Of a stretch of DNA of 60,837 nucleotides, positions 1 to 8,645 are shown piece by piece. The DNA lies in the NCBI GenBank assembly GCA_021801125.1, contig JAJYYI010000120.1, positions 11,505-72,341 of the forward strand, given 5' to 3'. The DNA is from Deltaproteobacteria bacterium. Its GTDB lineage: Bacteria > Desulfobacterota > Binatia > Binatales > Binataceae. The notes beneath the pieces were generated by a model. That model was given only the letters and a program-made list of their open reading frames with translations, made no database searches and had not been told where the DNA came from. The first letter of the stretch is position 1. The number at the start of each line of letters is the position of its first letter. Both the position numbers and the translations under genes were made by a program.

Positions 1-870
1 ATGCGGGTCGCGTATGATTCGCGTCAACTGGCGCGACTTTTCCCGCTCGCCCAGGCCGAGACCGAGGCCGCGTTCGGTTCGCGCAAGATGTATCTGGAGA
101 AGTACGTTGAGAAAGCTCGGCATGTCGAGTTCCAGATCCTCGCGGACAATTATCGGCAGATTGTTCACCTTGGCGAACGCGATTGCTCGATTCAGCGCCG
201 CCATCAGAAAGTTGTCGAGGAAGCCCCCAGTCCGGCCCTGAGTGCGCGCTTGCGCGACAAAATGGGGCGCGCGGCGCTGCGCGCCGCCCAGGTGGTGGGC
301 TACTCCAACGTGGGCACGGTTGAGTTCCTGCTCAGCGAGAAGGGCGATTTTTACTTTATCGAGATGAACACGCGAATTCAGGTCGAGCACGGCGTCACCG
401 AGATGGTCACCGGTGTTGACCTGGTGAAAGCGAGCTTGCGCCTGGCCTTGGGAGACCGGCTGTGGCTCAAACAGCGCGAGATTTCCCTCAGCGGTGCGGC
501 GATTGAGTGCCGCGTTTACGCCGAAGATCCCCACACCCATCTGCCCTCGCCCGGGGTCGTCTCGAACCATCACCCGCCTGGAGGCCTCGGGGTCCGAGTC
601 GAGACTGCGTTGTACGACGGTTATCAGGTGCCGATGCATTACGACCCGTTGGTCGCCAAGCTGATCGTGCACGGCGAGGACCGCCCAGCGGCGATCGCAC
701 GAGCGCGCGCCGCGCTGCGCGAATATGTTATCGATGGGATCAAGACCAATATCCCGCTGCACCTTAAGATTCTGGAAGAAGCCGATTTCCAGGGTGGGCA
801 GGTTTACACCGATTTTTTGCGGCGCTTCGAACCACGCGAAGAGTTGGTACGGGTCGCCCAAGCCGGCTGA
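1..870 (+). CDS. accC: Acetyl-CoA carboxylase biotin carboxylase subunit, 5'-truncated
   Basis: C-terminal 289 residues of biotin carboxylase, which carboxylates biotin on AccB using ATP and bicarbonate, the first step of malonyl-CoA synthesis. The ATG at base 1 is incidental: by comparison with E. coli AccC the protein enters at about residue 169, so some 168 residues (preATP-grasp and part of the ATP-grasp domain) lie outside the window. Visible are the ATP-grasp segment MYLEKY, the RDCSIQRRHQK motif, the metal-binding and catalytic run EMNTRIQVEHGVTE and the C-terminal domain starting ECRVYAEDP. It ends directly after the FLRRF helix with no biotinyl domain attached, so this is a free AccC rather than a pyruvate or propionyl-CoA carboxylase fusion. 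accA lies about 25 kb away, so the carboxylase genes are scattered. Confidence 0.95.
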   Translation: MRVAYDSRQLARLFPLAQAETEAAFGSRKMYLEKYVEKARHVEFQILADNYRQIVHLGERDCSIQRRHQKVVEEAPSPALSARLRDKMGRAALRAAQVVGYSNVGTVEFLLSEKGDFYFIEMNTRIQVEHGVTEMVTGVDLVKASLRLALGDRLWLKQREISLSGAAIECRVYAEDPHTHLPSPGVVSNHHPPGGLGVRVETALYDGYQVPMHYDPLVAKLIVHGEDRPAAIARARAALREYVIDGIKTNIPLHLKILEEADFQGGQVYTDFLRRFEPREELVRVAQAG

Positions 871-971
871 CAATATTTCTTGTGTGCCGCACGCGAATTT
901 AGCGCCAGGATTTAACGTCGTCGCACCTCGCGCGTGTTTAGACGCACCCGCGTAATTGCCTGGTAGGCAAA

Positions 972-2066
972 ATGCTCTCACCGCATAAGCTCAGAAACGG
1001 TCTGACGACGATTCTTTTTTGCACGCTCTTCGCGCTGTCCGCCACCAGCCTTAAGGTGCAGGGCGCCGGCGCGGCAAAGCCCGGTGCGAACGGCGGTGCG
1101 GAGGCCACCGGTGCCAAGGCCAACAGCGGCGGTCAGCCGGAGAAGGATGCGCCTAAGATTGAACTCGTGGCGCCTGCGTACGACTTCGGCACGGTGACCG
1201 AGGGCACGCCTGTCCAGCATGTCTTCACTATCCGAAACGCGGGGAAGGCCGATTTGGTTATCAAGGCGGTGCACACCTCGTGCGGATGCACGGCGGCCAA
1301 ACCGACTAAGACGAAGCTTGCCCCGGGCGAAAGCTCGGATCTGGCGGTGACTTTCGATACCCATTACGAGAAGGGCCACCGCTCGCGGATGATCACGGTC
1401 TACACCAACGACCCGCTAACGCCTGCGGCAACGCTTACTATGGCGGGCGATATCAAGGTGCTGCTGGAGGCCCTCCCTTCGGAGGTGAACTTCGGCACCG
1501 TGCGCCGCGCCACGGAGCAGACCCGCCAGGTCAAGCTGGTTTACACCGGAGAGGGGCCGCTCAAGCTTGAAGGGATCTCCAACGCGAATCCAAATATCAA
1601 GGCGCGTGCGATACCGGCTAAGGACGCCGGCGCCGCCCAGGAAATCGAGGTCAGTCTGCTCAAAACGATGCCCGCAGGCCCCTTTTACGACGCTGTCCAA
1701 GTCGTGACGAGCCAAAAGAAGATGGCCGTGCCGGTCTTCGGAAGGGTGGCGGGCGACCTTGGGACTGAACCGGCTCAGGTTTCGTTTGGGATCGTGCCCC
1801 ACGGACGGGGAGCGCAGAGGATTCTCAGGTTTACCAATTCGGGGAACCGGCCGGTCAAGGTGCTCAGCATCAGCAGTTCCAGTCCGAGTGTGGCCGCCAA
1901 GGCCGAGGAAACCAAGCCGGGCAGGGAGTACAAGATAATCGTTGAGCTCAGCCGCGGCGCTCCGCAAGGACAAGTGCGCGGCAAGCTCTTGATCAACACT
2001 GATGATCCCGAAGAGAAATCGCTGAGCGTGTTTTTCTATGGCATCGTGGGCGCGCTCAGCAGTTGA
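972..2066 (+). CDS. Exported DUF1573-domain protein
   Basis: 364-residue protein with an N-terminal signal peptide (basic start, hydrophobic core ILFCTLFALSATSL, then an Ala/Gly-rich linker to about residue 55). From about residue 65 there is a DUF1573 immunoglobulin-like module with YDFGTVTEG, FTIRNAG and the HTSCGCT motif typical of the family. A second related module with FGIVPHGRG and LRFTNSGNRPVKV lies in the C-terminal third. DUF1573 domains are beta-sandwiches of the ASH/MSP type found in secreted or periplasmic proteins, and no enzymatic role is known. It follows accC by about 100 bases and could be cotranscribed. The domain assignment is firm and the function unknown. Confidence 0.85.
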   Translation: MLSPHKLRNGLTTILFCTLFALSATSLKVQGAGAAKPGANGGAEATGAKANSGGQPEKDAPKIELVAPAYDFGTVTEGTPVQHVFTIRNAGKADLVIKAVHTSCGCTAAKPTKTKLAPGESSDLAVTFDTHYEKGHRSRMITVYTNDPLTPAATLTMAGDIKVLLEALPSEVNFGTVRRATEQTRQVKLVYTGEGPLKLEGISNANPNIKARAIPAKDAGAAQEIEVSLLKTMPAGPFYDAVQVVTSQKKMAVPVFGRVAGDLGTEPAQVSFGIVPHGRGAQRILRFTNSGNRPVKVLSISSSSPSVAAKAEETKPGREYKIIVELSRGAPQGQVRGKLLINTDDPEEKSLSVFFYGIVGALSS

Positions 2067-2209
2067 CGCCTCAAGCGCCGATTGCAGGTGCGCGGCCTGC
2101 GCGGCGCTCGTTTCACCGCGCCTTTTCGACGCGGGCGCGCGGGCGCGAGAAGCGAGCGTAAATCTCGCCGGTGGGCCCCAGCGCGAATAATTCCCCGGGG
2201 AGACGGTGC

Positions 2210-2827
2210 ATGGACACATTGGGCCTGACCCGCTCGGACTTCGAAGTCTTTACTATCGGTGGATTCGCCGACCGCATGGCCCTGATCCAGGAGCAGGTCA
2301 GGCCGAAGCTCGTCAGGCTGGGCCGCCAGATCGCCCCGGAGCTGGAGCGTCGCCTCGGCCTCGAAGTTTTTCCGCACGTCGCGAAGCACGCTCGGCGTAC
2401 GGTAAACCCGCCGCCGGAGACGTGGTGCGCTTTCGGCCCCTCGGCCAAGGGCTACAAACGCTACGGATATCTGGCGCTCTGTGTTTCGGCCGCGGGGGTT
2501 CATGCGCGGATGGTGGTCAAGCCGGAGGCTGACCGGCGCCCTCAAATAGCCGCGCTGCTCGCGCAAAGGGCCTCAGAGATGGCGCGTTCATTCGCCGGTA
2601 CGCCGCTTGCGCGCTACGATCAATGGAGCTTTACCAAGCTGCCGCCGGCAAGCGGAGCCGATGAGCGGTTTTGGACCGAGTTGTCCGAAGTTACTCGCAA
2701 GAAGACCGGTACGCTAGACGTGGGGTTCGGATGGAACGTACGCGAAGCGACAGCGCTTGACCGTGCTGAATTGCTCGACGCGTACCGCGAATTGAAGCCG
2801 CTGTACGACCTTTGTAGGGTGGCTTAG
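2210..2827 (+). CDS. DUF1054 (YktB-type) protein
   Basis: 205-residue protein matching the DUF1054 family by recall of B. subtilis YktB: the N-terminal FEVFTIGGF, the block VAKHARRTVNPPPETW and FGPSAKGYKRYGY. Family length is about 210 residues, in agreement. The ATG at 2210 is preferred to a GTG at 2171 because GGGGAGA lies just upstream and the family motif starts a few residues in. The family has no established biochemical function. It is best known from Bacillota, so its presence in a Gram-negative, GC-rich context is unusual, although base composition matches its neighbours. It sits alone between the DUF1573 gene and gpsA. Confidence 0.8.
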   Translation: MDTLGLTRSDFEVFTIGGFADRMALIQEQVRPKLVRLGRQIAPELERRLGLEVFPHVAKHARRTVNPPPETWCAFGPSAKGYKRYGYLALCVSAAGVHARMVVKPEADRRPQIAALLAQRASEMARSFAGTPLARYDQWSFTKLPPASGADERFWTELSEVTRKKTGTLDVGFGWNVREATALDRAELLDAYRELKPLYDLCRVA

Positions 2828-2925
2828 TCCGCGCAGATCTTCGCCTGCCGCCGGCTGGGCTTGCTGGTCGATCGCTTTGAGCGGGCGTCGCGAGAACGCG
2901 ACAGCGAAGCTTCGAGGTCGGCAAT

Positions 2926-3948
2926 ATGGCCGAGCAGCATAGCGAAGCGAGAATCGTGGTCTTGGGCGCCGGCGCCTGGGGAACCGCCCTGGCGGCGGTG
3001 CTGGCGCGCCACGGCCGGCGGGTCACGCTTGGCGTACGACGCGGCGAACAACTCGCGACGATACGCGCGAGCGGGGAGAACGCCTCTTACCTACCGGGTG
3101 TCAAGCTGCCGGCGGAGCTGGAACTTACCGACGGTTGGGAAAGCGCCGTCGCTTCAAGCGCGGTCGTGATTCTCGCTGTTCCGTCGCGCTTCGCTCGACA
3201 GGCATTTGCGGGCGTCGCCGGCGCTTTGAGGCCGGGCGTTGTGCTGGTCAGCGCAGTCAAAGGAATCGAGAAGGACTCGGCCAAGACGATGACGCAGATG
3301 ATGGCGGAGTTCGCCCCGGCCGACTGCGCTTTACTGGCGCTTTCCGGTCCCGGCTTTGCCCTGGAGGTTGCTCGAGGTAAGGCGGCCGCGCTCGTCGTCG
3401 CCGCTAACCACGAAGCGACCGCGGGCAGCGTGCAGCATCTGCTCGCTGCCGGGTGGCTACGCTTATACCGGAGCACGGACGTGATCGGCGTCGAACTGGG
3501 CGGCGCGGTCAAAAACGTTATCGCGATCGCGGCCGGCGTGTGCGACGGGTTGAAGCTGGGATTGAGCGCGCGCGCGGCGCTGATCACGCGCGGGTTGGCG
3601 GAAATTACGCGGCTCGGCGTCGCGCTGGGCGCGCAGCCGCAGACTCTCTCGGGTTTGTCGGGCCTGGGAGATCTCGTGTTGACCTGCACCGGCGAACTCT
3701 CGCGCAACCGCAAACTGGGAATCGCTCTCGCGCAGGACGAAGCCGAAGCCCGCCGCCGGCTTAGGCGCACCAGCGGGCCTATCGCCGAAGGCGTCACGAC
3801 CACCCGGGCGGTGAAAACCATGGCGGACGCGTGCGGGGTCGAGATGCCGATCGTCGATGCGGTCTTCTCCTGCCTTTACGAGAATCAGCCGCCGGCGGCG
3901 ATGGCGGAGGCGCTGCTGCGCCGCGAACTCAAACCTGAATTCTACTAA
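2926..3948 (+). CDS. gpsA: NAD(P)-dependent glycerol-3-phosphate dehydrogenase
   Basis: 340-residue cytoplasmic enzyme that reduces dihydroxyacetone phosphate to sn-glycerol-3-phosphate for phospholipid synthesis. The N-terminal Rossmann motif GAGAWGTALA starts at about residue 12. VKGIEKDS carries the active-site region, SGPGFALEVARG follows, and the conserved lysine lies in GGAVKNVIAIAAGVCDGL near residue 195. The C-terminal helical domain holds LSGLGDLVLTC, GPIAEGVTT and EMPIVDAV. Length is normal for GpsA. The gene is followed by a converging racemase gene, with a weak hairpin in the 66-base gap. Confidence 0.96.
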   Translation: MAEQHSEARIVVLGAGAWGTALAAVLARHGRRVTLGVRRGEQLATIRASGENASYLPGVKLPAELELTDGWESAVASSAVVILAVPSRFARQAFAGVAGALRPGVVLVSAVKGIEKDSAKTMTQMMAEFAPADCALLALSGPGFALEVARGKAAALVVAANHEATAGSVQHLLAAGWLRLYRSTDVIGVELGGAVKNVIAIAAGVCDGLKLGLSARAALITRGLAEITRLGVALGAQPQTLSGLSGLGDLVLTCTGELSRNRKLGIALAQDEAEARRRLRRTSGPIAEGVTTTRAVKTMADACGVEMPIVDAVFSCLYENQPPAAMAEALLRRELKPEFY

Positions 3949-3980
3949 GACTCACCGCCTCGACGCGTTGCGCCGCTTAG

Positions 3981-3998
3981 GCGGGAGGCTTCCTCCGC
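3981..3998. terminator. Possible weak hairpin between converging gpsA and larA
   Basis: GCGGGAGG and CCTCCGC face each other across three bases and pair as seven base pairs with one bulged G. It lies in the gap between two converging genes. There is no T-tract on either strand, so termination activity is uncertain. Confidence 0.3.
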
Positions 3999-4014
3999 GA
4001 AAAGTGTCGGCCGG

Positions 4015-5301
4015 TCAGCCTGCCACGTGGAAGGGAACGACGTACGGACCTTCGGGAATGACGGCGACGGCCCGCTCGCCGGTGCGCTCGAAGCTTTGCC
4101 GCACCGCGTCTTCTATCGAGGCGATTTGGTCGACGCCCGTAAGCCGGCGGTCCTCGTCATTCAGGCCTCGGGTGAAAAGCGCGACGCGAGCGCGACGCAT
4201 CGGCTTTAACTGCATCTCGGTTTGCCATTCGTCGACGTCCGCAAACGTCTTTTGCTTAAGGCTGGCGAGGAACGCCTCCGGCCCCAGCTCGACGAGCCGT
4301 CTTTGGGCGGCGCGAAACTCCGCCGAGCCCAGGCCTTCGGAGCATTCTGAAGCCACGATCAGGTCGGCGCCCGGCTCAAGGATGTCCATAGGTGTGACCA
4401 TCGCTTTGACCGTTTGGTAGTAGGTCTTATCGAGCGGATAGCCGGCCGCCGACGTGACGACGGTCTTGAACCTTCGCGGCACGGCTACTTCGGCGCTCTC
4501 GCGCATGACGTTTACCGCCGCCAGATGGCTCTGGACGACCTCGCCGAAGGTCGCCTCCCACAAGTCGCGCGACTCGTCCAGCACCACGTTGAAGGCGTAG
4601 ACCTCGCCGATCATGCGGACAATCTCGAGTTGCTCGTCACGCAGTGGGTTGCGCGCGAGATTGCACTGCACCGCTCCCGGGTCTTCCATGAAGCGAGCGC
4701 TATGGAACGTTCGGATGGTGCCCGCGTGAGCTACGCCCGGCGCGACGACTTTCGGTCCGCCCGAGTAGCCCGCCATGAAGTGGGGCTCGACCAAGCCGGT
4801 CGCGATGCGCAGGTCCGCCTCGATGAAGCGGCGGTCAATCTTGACCGGCGTGCCGCGGGCCTGCGTACGGCCCAGGTCGACGTGGTCTTCTTCTCGCCGC
4901 GCGATATGGTTTGCAACTTCGACGGTCGATAGCACCCAGGGATCGCCCACCAGCTCCTCGAGTTCGGCGCCAAGGTTGGGACGATGGAGCCCAGTGGCGA
5001 CCAGCACGGTGATTTTGTTGGCCGGCATGCCATGGCGGACTAGGCCCTCGATCATTGGGCGCAAGAACAGATGGTTGGGTGCGGGGCGGGTAATGTCGCA
5101 AATCAAAATGCAGGCGCTGCGCCGTCCTTCGGCCAATTCTTCAAAGGGCGCGCCCCCAACCGGATTATCGAGAGCGTGCCGGACAGCCGCTTTAGGGTCC
5201 GGCAGCTTCGCCAGCGGATGCTTGCGGATGATTGTCACCTCGGCGCGCTCCGGCAGCCGCACGGAAAGCGTGCCGCGACCATAGGCTATCTCGACGTTCA
5301 C
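4015..5301 (-). CDS. larA: LarA-family nickel-pincer-dependent racemase
   Basis: 428-residue protein of the lactate racemase LarA family, which racemises 2-hydroxyacids by hydride transfer on a nickel-pincer nucleotide cofactor. All four residues central in Lactiplantibacillus LarA can be aligned: His in ATGLHRP (H108), His in VEPHFMAGYSGG (H174), Lys ten residues later in GGPK (K184, cofactor attachment) and His sixteen residues further in TFHS (H200, nickel ligand). The spacings agree with the reference exactly. The start is GTG at 5301 after an AGGAAA-like site. No larB, larC or larE lies in the window, so cofactor genes must be elsewhere. LarA homologues differ in substrate, so lactate itself is not assured. 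Confidence 0.85.
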   Translation of the reverse strand: MNVEIAYGRGTLSVRLPERAEVTIIRKHPLAKLPDPKAAVRHALDNPVGGAPFEELAEGRRSACILICDITRPAPNHLFLRPMIEGLVRHGMPANKITVLVATGLHRPNLGAELEELVGDPWVLSTVEVANHIARREEDHVDLGRTQARGTPVKIDRRFIEADLRIATGLVEPHFMAGYSGGPKVVAPGVAHAGTIRTFHSARFMEDPGAVQCNLARNPLRDEQLEIVRMIGEVYAFNVVLDESRDLWEATFGEVVQSHLAAVNVMRESAEVAVPRRFKTVVTSAAGYPLDKTYYQTVKAMVTPMDILEPGADLIVASECSEGLGSAEFRAAQRRLVELGPEAFLASLKQKTFADVDEWQTEMQLKPMRRARVALFTRGLNDEDRRLTGVDQIASIEDAVRQSFERTGERAVAVIPEGPYVVPFHVAG

Positions 5302-6036
5302 TTTCCTGAAGCTTTCCTCAGTCTGATTTTACGCGACTGTTGCTCTTTGGCTAGTGCCGAGCGTAGCCTCTCGTTTGCGTCGTTGCGGTCAACGACGGAG
5401 GTCACGCCAGGTGCGTTGCTCGCCACGTCACCCTGGCAGAGTTTCATGTTGGGGCTCTTTGCTTCTCCTTCCGCCCCTCCAGAACCGTTGCGACATCGAA
5501 AACCGGTCGGTTGAGAAAATCTCGAAAGGCATCCTGACCGCTTGCTCATCTCTCTATCTGTGTTTGCTTCCTGCGGCGGGGTTCGATCGAGGGCGGGGAG
5601 TCAACAGCTTGGGCGTATGCGTGTCACAAGGCATAGGCGCTATTTCTGCCTAATAGTCTGTAACCGATTAGTTTTCAATAAATCCGCGCGAGACTGGCGC
5701 AGAATGAGGGTGTCAGAGATACGAGAAGTGGCTAGTCAGCAGCGCCCAGATTTGGAGCGGGACAAAGGCCATTTGCGCATGCGTTTTCGCGCGCCGCCAC
5801 CGACCGCCTTGACCCGCGGGACACGAAGCGATCGAGATGCCGAGGACTGCGAATTTAGCGAGCGTCACGGTCGGATGGCCGCGGCTGAGACAAGTTCCAT
5901 CTTTTCAACGGCGCGACGCGATGGCCGCGCGCCAACCCTGATGTTAGGCTTGGTCCTGCCATCGTCGAGCTTAAACACCGCCTGAGCCCGTATGGGAATT
6001 GCGGTTGTACTCTCTCGGCTTGACAGGGAGGAAGAT
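5302..6036. other. 735-base intergenic region between divergent larA and amidase
   Basis: Short open frames occur on both strands (for example 5542-5985 plus and 5298-5549 minus), but none resembles a known protein or has a convincing ribosome site. An AT-richer stretch at about 5640-5700 could hold promoter elements, but no clear -35/-10 pair was found. No tRNA-like fold was recognised. Confidence 0.5.
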
Positions 6037-7551
6037 ATGAGCGTTACGCTACCGACAATAGAGCAGCTACGAGACATTGCCGAACAGTGCGGGCTTTCCT
6101 TGAGCGAGTCCGATCTGGCTTCGTTCCGCGGCATCCTCGCGCCTTACATCGGAGCTTACAACCTCGTCGGCAACATGCCGGATGAACTGCCGCCGGTAAA
6201 ATATCCGCGCACGCCCGGCTACCGGCCCGGGCCGGAAGAGAACAAGCATAACGCCTGGTACCGGAAGAGCTCGGTCAAGGGCGCGCCCAGCGGCAAACTC
6301 AAGGGAAAGAAGGTTGTTCTTAAAGATAATATAATGCTGGCCGGCGTCCCGATGATGAACGGCGCTTCCACGCTGGAAGGCTTCGTTCCTGACTTCGACG
6401 CGCCGATCGTCACGCGCATGCTCAATGAGGGCGCGGAGATTATAGGCAAGGCGCACTGCGAGTACTTTTGCCTTTCGGGCGGCAGCCACACCAACGCGAC
6501 CGGCCCGGTCCATAACCCCTACAAGATGGGCTACTCCGCGGGTGGTTCGTCTTCGGGATCGGCGGTGCTCGTCGCATTGGGCGAGGCCGACATGGCGCTC
6601 GGCGGCGATCAGGGCGGCTCTATTCGCATCCCGTCCTCGTTTTGCGGCACCTACGGCCTTAAGCCCACCTGGGGTTTGGTGCCCTACACCGGAATCATGC
6701 CGATCGAGATTTTCGTCGACCACACCGGACCCATCACGCGCAGCGTGGCGGACAACGCTCTGTTGCTCGAGGTAATCGCCGGCGACGACGGCTACGATCC
6801 TCGCATCAAGGCGCCGAAGCTTCACCCGTACTCGCGCGCCCTCGAAGGCGGAGTCAAGGGCATGAAGATAGGACTGGTGAAGGAAGGATTTGGCCATCCC
6901 AACTCGGAGAAGGCCGTGGATGAGAAAGTTCGCGAAGGTGCACGGCGGCTGGCCGATCTGGGCGCCAAGATCGAGGAGGTTTCCATTCCGATGCATCTGC
7001 TCGGCCCCGCTATCTGGACGCCGATCGGTACCGAGGGGCTGACGCAGACCATGATGTACGGCGACGGCTATGGGGTGAGCCGGGACGACCTGTACTCAGT
7101 GGCGCTGATGGACTTCCATCGCGGATGGCGGATGCGCGCTAACGAGCTTTCCGAGACCACGAAGGCGTTCTTGCTGCTCGGAACTTACGCGCGTGAGTAT
7201 TACGGCTCCCGTTATTACGGCAAGGCGGTCAATATCGTGCGCCGCCTCAGGGCCGCCTACGACCAGGAACTCGCGCGTTACGACCTTCTTCTGATGCCTA
7301 CGCTGCCGGTCAAGGCAACGCCGCTGCCCGGACCCGAGGCAAGTCGCGAGGAGTACATTCAACGCGCGCTCGAAATGATCGGCAACACTTCGCCGTTCGA
7401 CCTTACGCACCATCCGGCGATGTCCATACCGTGCGGCATGGTTGACGGCTTGCCGGTCGGATTGATGCTTATCGGCAAGCATTTCGAGGAGCCGACCATC
7501 TACCGCGCAGCGTACGCGTTCGAGCAATCCGGAGACTGGAAAAAGTTCTAG
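6037..7551 (+). CDS. Amidase signature family enzyme (Rhodococcus enantioselective amidase type)
   Basis: 504-residue amide hydrolase. The amidase-signature catalytic triad is complete: Lys in VVLKDNIMLAGVPMMNG, the cis-Ser in AGGSSSGSA and the nucleophilic Ser in GGDQGGSIRIPSSF. The N-terminal all-helical extension (about 75 residues) and the C-terminal DLTHHPAMSIPCGMVDGLPVG resemble, from memory, the Rhodococcus aliphatic/aryl amidase (AmdA) group rather than GatA. The start at 6037 is chosen over 5992 because GGAGGAAG lies just upstream. Nitrile hydratase genes, which accompany AmdA in Rhodococcus, are absent. It is not linked to gatB or gatC, so a tRNA amidotransferase role is unlikely. 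The substrate is unknown. Confidence 0.88.
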   Translation: MSVTLPTIEQLRDIAEQCGLSLSESDLASFRGILAPYIGAYNLVGNMPDELPPVKYPRTPGYRPGPEENKHNAWYRKSSVKGAPSGKLKGKKVVLKDNIMLAGVPMMNGASTLEGFVPDFDAPIVTRMLNEGAEIIGKAHCEYFCLSGGSHTNATGPVHNPYKMGYSAGGSSSGSAVLVALGEADMALGGDQGGSIRIPSSFCGTYGLKPTWGLVPYTGIMPIEIFVDHTGPITRSVADNALLLEVIAGDDGYDPRIKAPKLHPYSRALEGGVKGMKIGLVKEGFGHPNSEKAVDEKVREGARRLADLGAKIEEVSIPMHLLGPAIWTPIGTEGLTQTMMYGDGYGVSRDDLYSVALMDFHRGWRMRANELSETTKAFLLLGTYAREYYGSRYYGKAVNIVRRLRAAYDQELARYDLLLMPTLPVKATPLPGPEASREEYIQRALEMIGNTSPFDLTHHPAMSIPCGMVDGLPVGLMLIGKHFEEPTIYRAAYAFEQSGDWKKF

Positions 7552-7574
7552 GCTCGGCGATCTAACCCCGGTGT

Positions 7575-7602
7575 CGGTGCACAACACGCCTGCTGTGCAT
7601 CG
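7575..7602. terminator. Hairpin downstream of the amidase
   Basis: CGGTGCACA pairs with TGTGCATCG (nine pairs, one G-U) across a ten-base loop, 24 bases after the amidase stop and before the converging CBS gene. No T-tract follows, so it is only a candidate terminator. Confidence 0.4.
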
Positions 7603-7829
7603 GCCCCGGGCGTGCCTGGTCCAGTTGGCGTGAAACTGCGCGCGGGAGACCGCCAGCGCGTTCCGTTGGCTTTAAGGATCGTCAGGGCGGGTGGCGCGGC
7701 GCGAGCGGTGAAATACGCCGCGCGTTTGGCGCAACCGGCGCGCCGCGAAAATATGCGAGCTCCGGCGGTGGAACCCTAGGACGCCGCCTCGTCGCAGCCG
7801 CCCGCCTGCGCTCTGCCGGCGTGAGTTGC

Positions 7830-8555
7830 CTAGCGCTTGCGAGGGGTTCTTTTCCGCGGCGCCGGCCGAGGCCCGGAGCCCTCAGGTTTGGGTGACGTCG
7901 GCGGAGTGACGGTGCCAATATTGCCGGCCGGCAACGGCTCCGCAGCAACAGCGCCGGCCGGGTGCGTCATGCGCGGCGCAGCGAGATTCTCCTCGGGTCG
8001 TTCGCCGCTGGGCGTCTCGCCCGCCTCAGCCTGAACGCCCCCGGCGTTCCCCGCCACCTCGGAGATGGTCTCGCTTTCGACCACGGCTTCGGCACCTGGC
8101 TTGGTGCCGACCGATGACCCTGGGCTCGCTTTCGAAATTGCCGCGAGCGTCTTGCCGACATCCGCCTCGAGCCCTTCCCGACCTTTCGCCGCGCGGGCGA
8201 GATCGCACAGACTGAGGATCCCGCACAAGGCTCCATCGGTATCGACGACCGGTAAACGGCGAATTTGATGGTCTCGCATCTTTTGGTGTGCTACAGCGAC
8301 GTCATCGCTTGGGTGCACGGAGGTCGGTTTGTGTGCCATCGCGCTGCTCACCCGGATCGACGTCAGCGGTAACCCTTGCGTGTAAGCGGCCATGCAAATA
8401 TCGCGGTCTGTCACGATGCCTGTCAGCTTCAGACCCTCGCCGACAACGGGGATAGACCCGCAGTCGGTCTCCCACATCAAGTGGGCGGCAGTGTTAGCGC
8501 TAGCGTCTTCATGGCAGTACAAAACCTTGCGGGTCATCAAATCAGCGACCTTCAT
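7830..8555 (-). CDS. CBS-domain protein with basic C-terminal tail
   Basis: 241-residue protein with a tandem CBS pair over about residues 1-135: the first begins VADLMTRKVLYCHED and contains GIVTDRDI, the second contains AMAHKPTSVHPSD and RLPVVDTDGALCGILSLCDLA. CBS pairs bind adenine nucleotides and act as regulatory modules. Residues from about 140 on are low complexity (Ala, Gly, Glu, Pro) and end in a Lys/Arg/Pro tail, APRKRTPRKR, which could contact nucleic acid or polyphosphate. Translation starts 7-10 bases after AAGGAGA. Stand-alone CBS proteins of this type are common in environmental Proteobacteria and lack a defined partner. The gene has its own promoter candidate. Confidence 0.85.
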   Translation of the reverse strand: MKVADLMTRKVLYCHEDASANTAAHLMWETDCGSIPVVGEGLKLTGIVTDRDICMAAYTQGLPLTSIRVSSAMAHKPTSVHPSDDVAVAHQKMRDHQIRRLPVVDTDGALCGILSLCDLARAAKGREGLEADVGKTLAAISKASPGSSVGTKPGAEAVVESETISEVAGNAGGVQAEAGETPSGERPEENLAAPRMTHPAGAVAAEPLPAGNIGTVTPPTSPKPEGSGPRPAPRKRTPRKR

Positions 8556-8626
8556 TGCCTCGTGTCTCCTTCGACCTTCCGCCGAGTTGCGCGCCAGATG
8601 GACGAATCCGCTGGTTACTGCGGGTC

Positions 8627-8645
8627 ATTATAGCTAATTTTAGCT
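8627..8645 (-). promoter_or_regulatory. Promoter -10 element with adjoining palindrome upstream of the CBS gene
   Basis: Read on the minus strand, a perfect TATAAT (8632-8627) is immediately preceded by the inverted repeat AGCTAA-AA-TTAGCT (8645-8632). The -35 region is not recognisable. A palindrome abutting the -10 box is a plausible operator. The leader to the CBS start is about 65 bases. Confidence 0.45.

Noticed and set aside
1416-2219. 267-codon minus-strand frame opposite the DUF1573 gene
   Set aside because: The plus strand has a clear signal peptide and domain; the minus frame has Arg/His-rich composition typical of an antisense frame in GC-rich DNA.
5542-5985. 147-codon plus-strand frame upstream of the amidase
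   Set aside because: Irregular composition with many Arg and Cys, no domain and no ribosome site.
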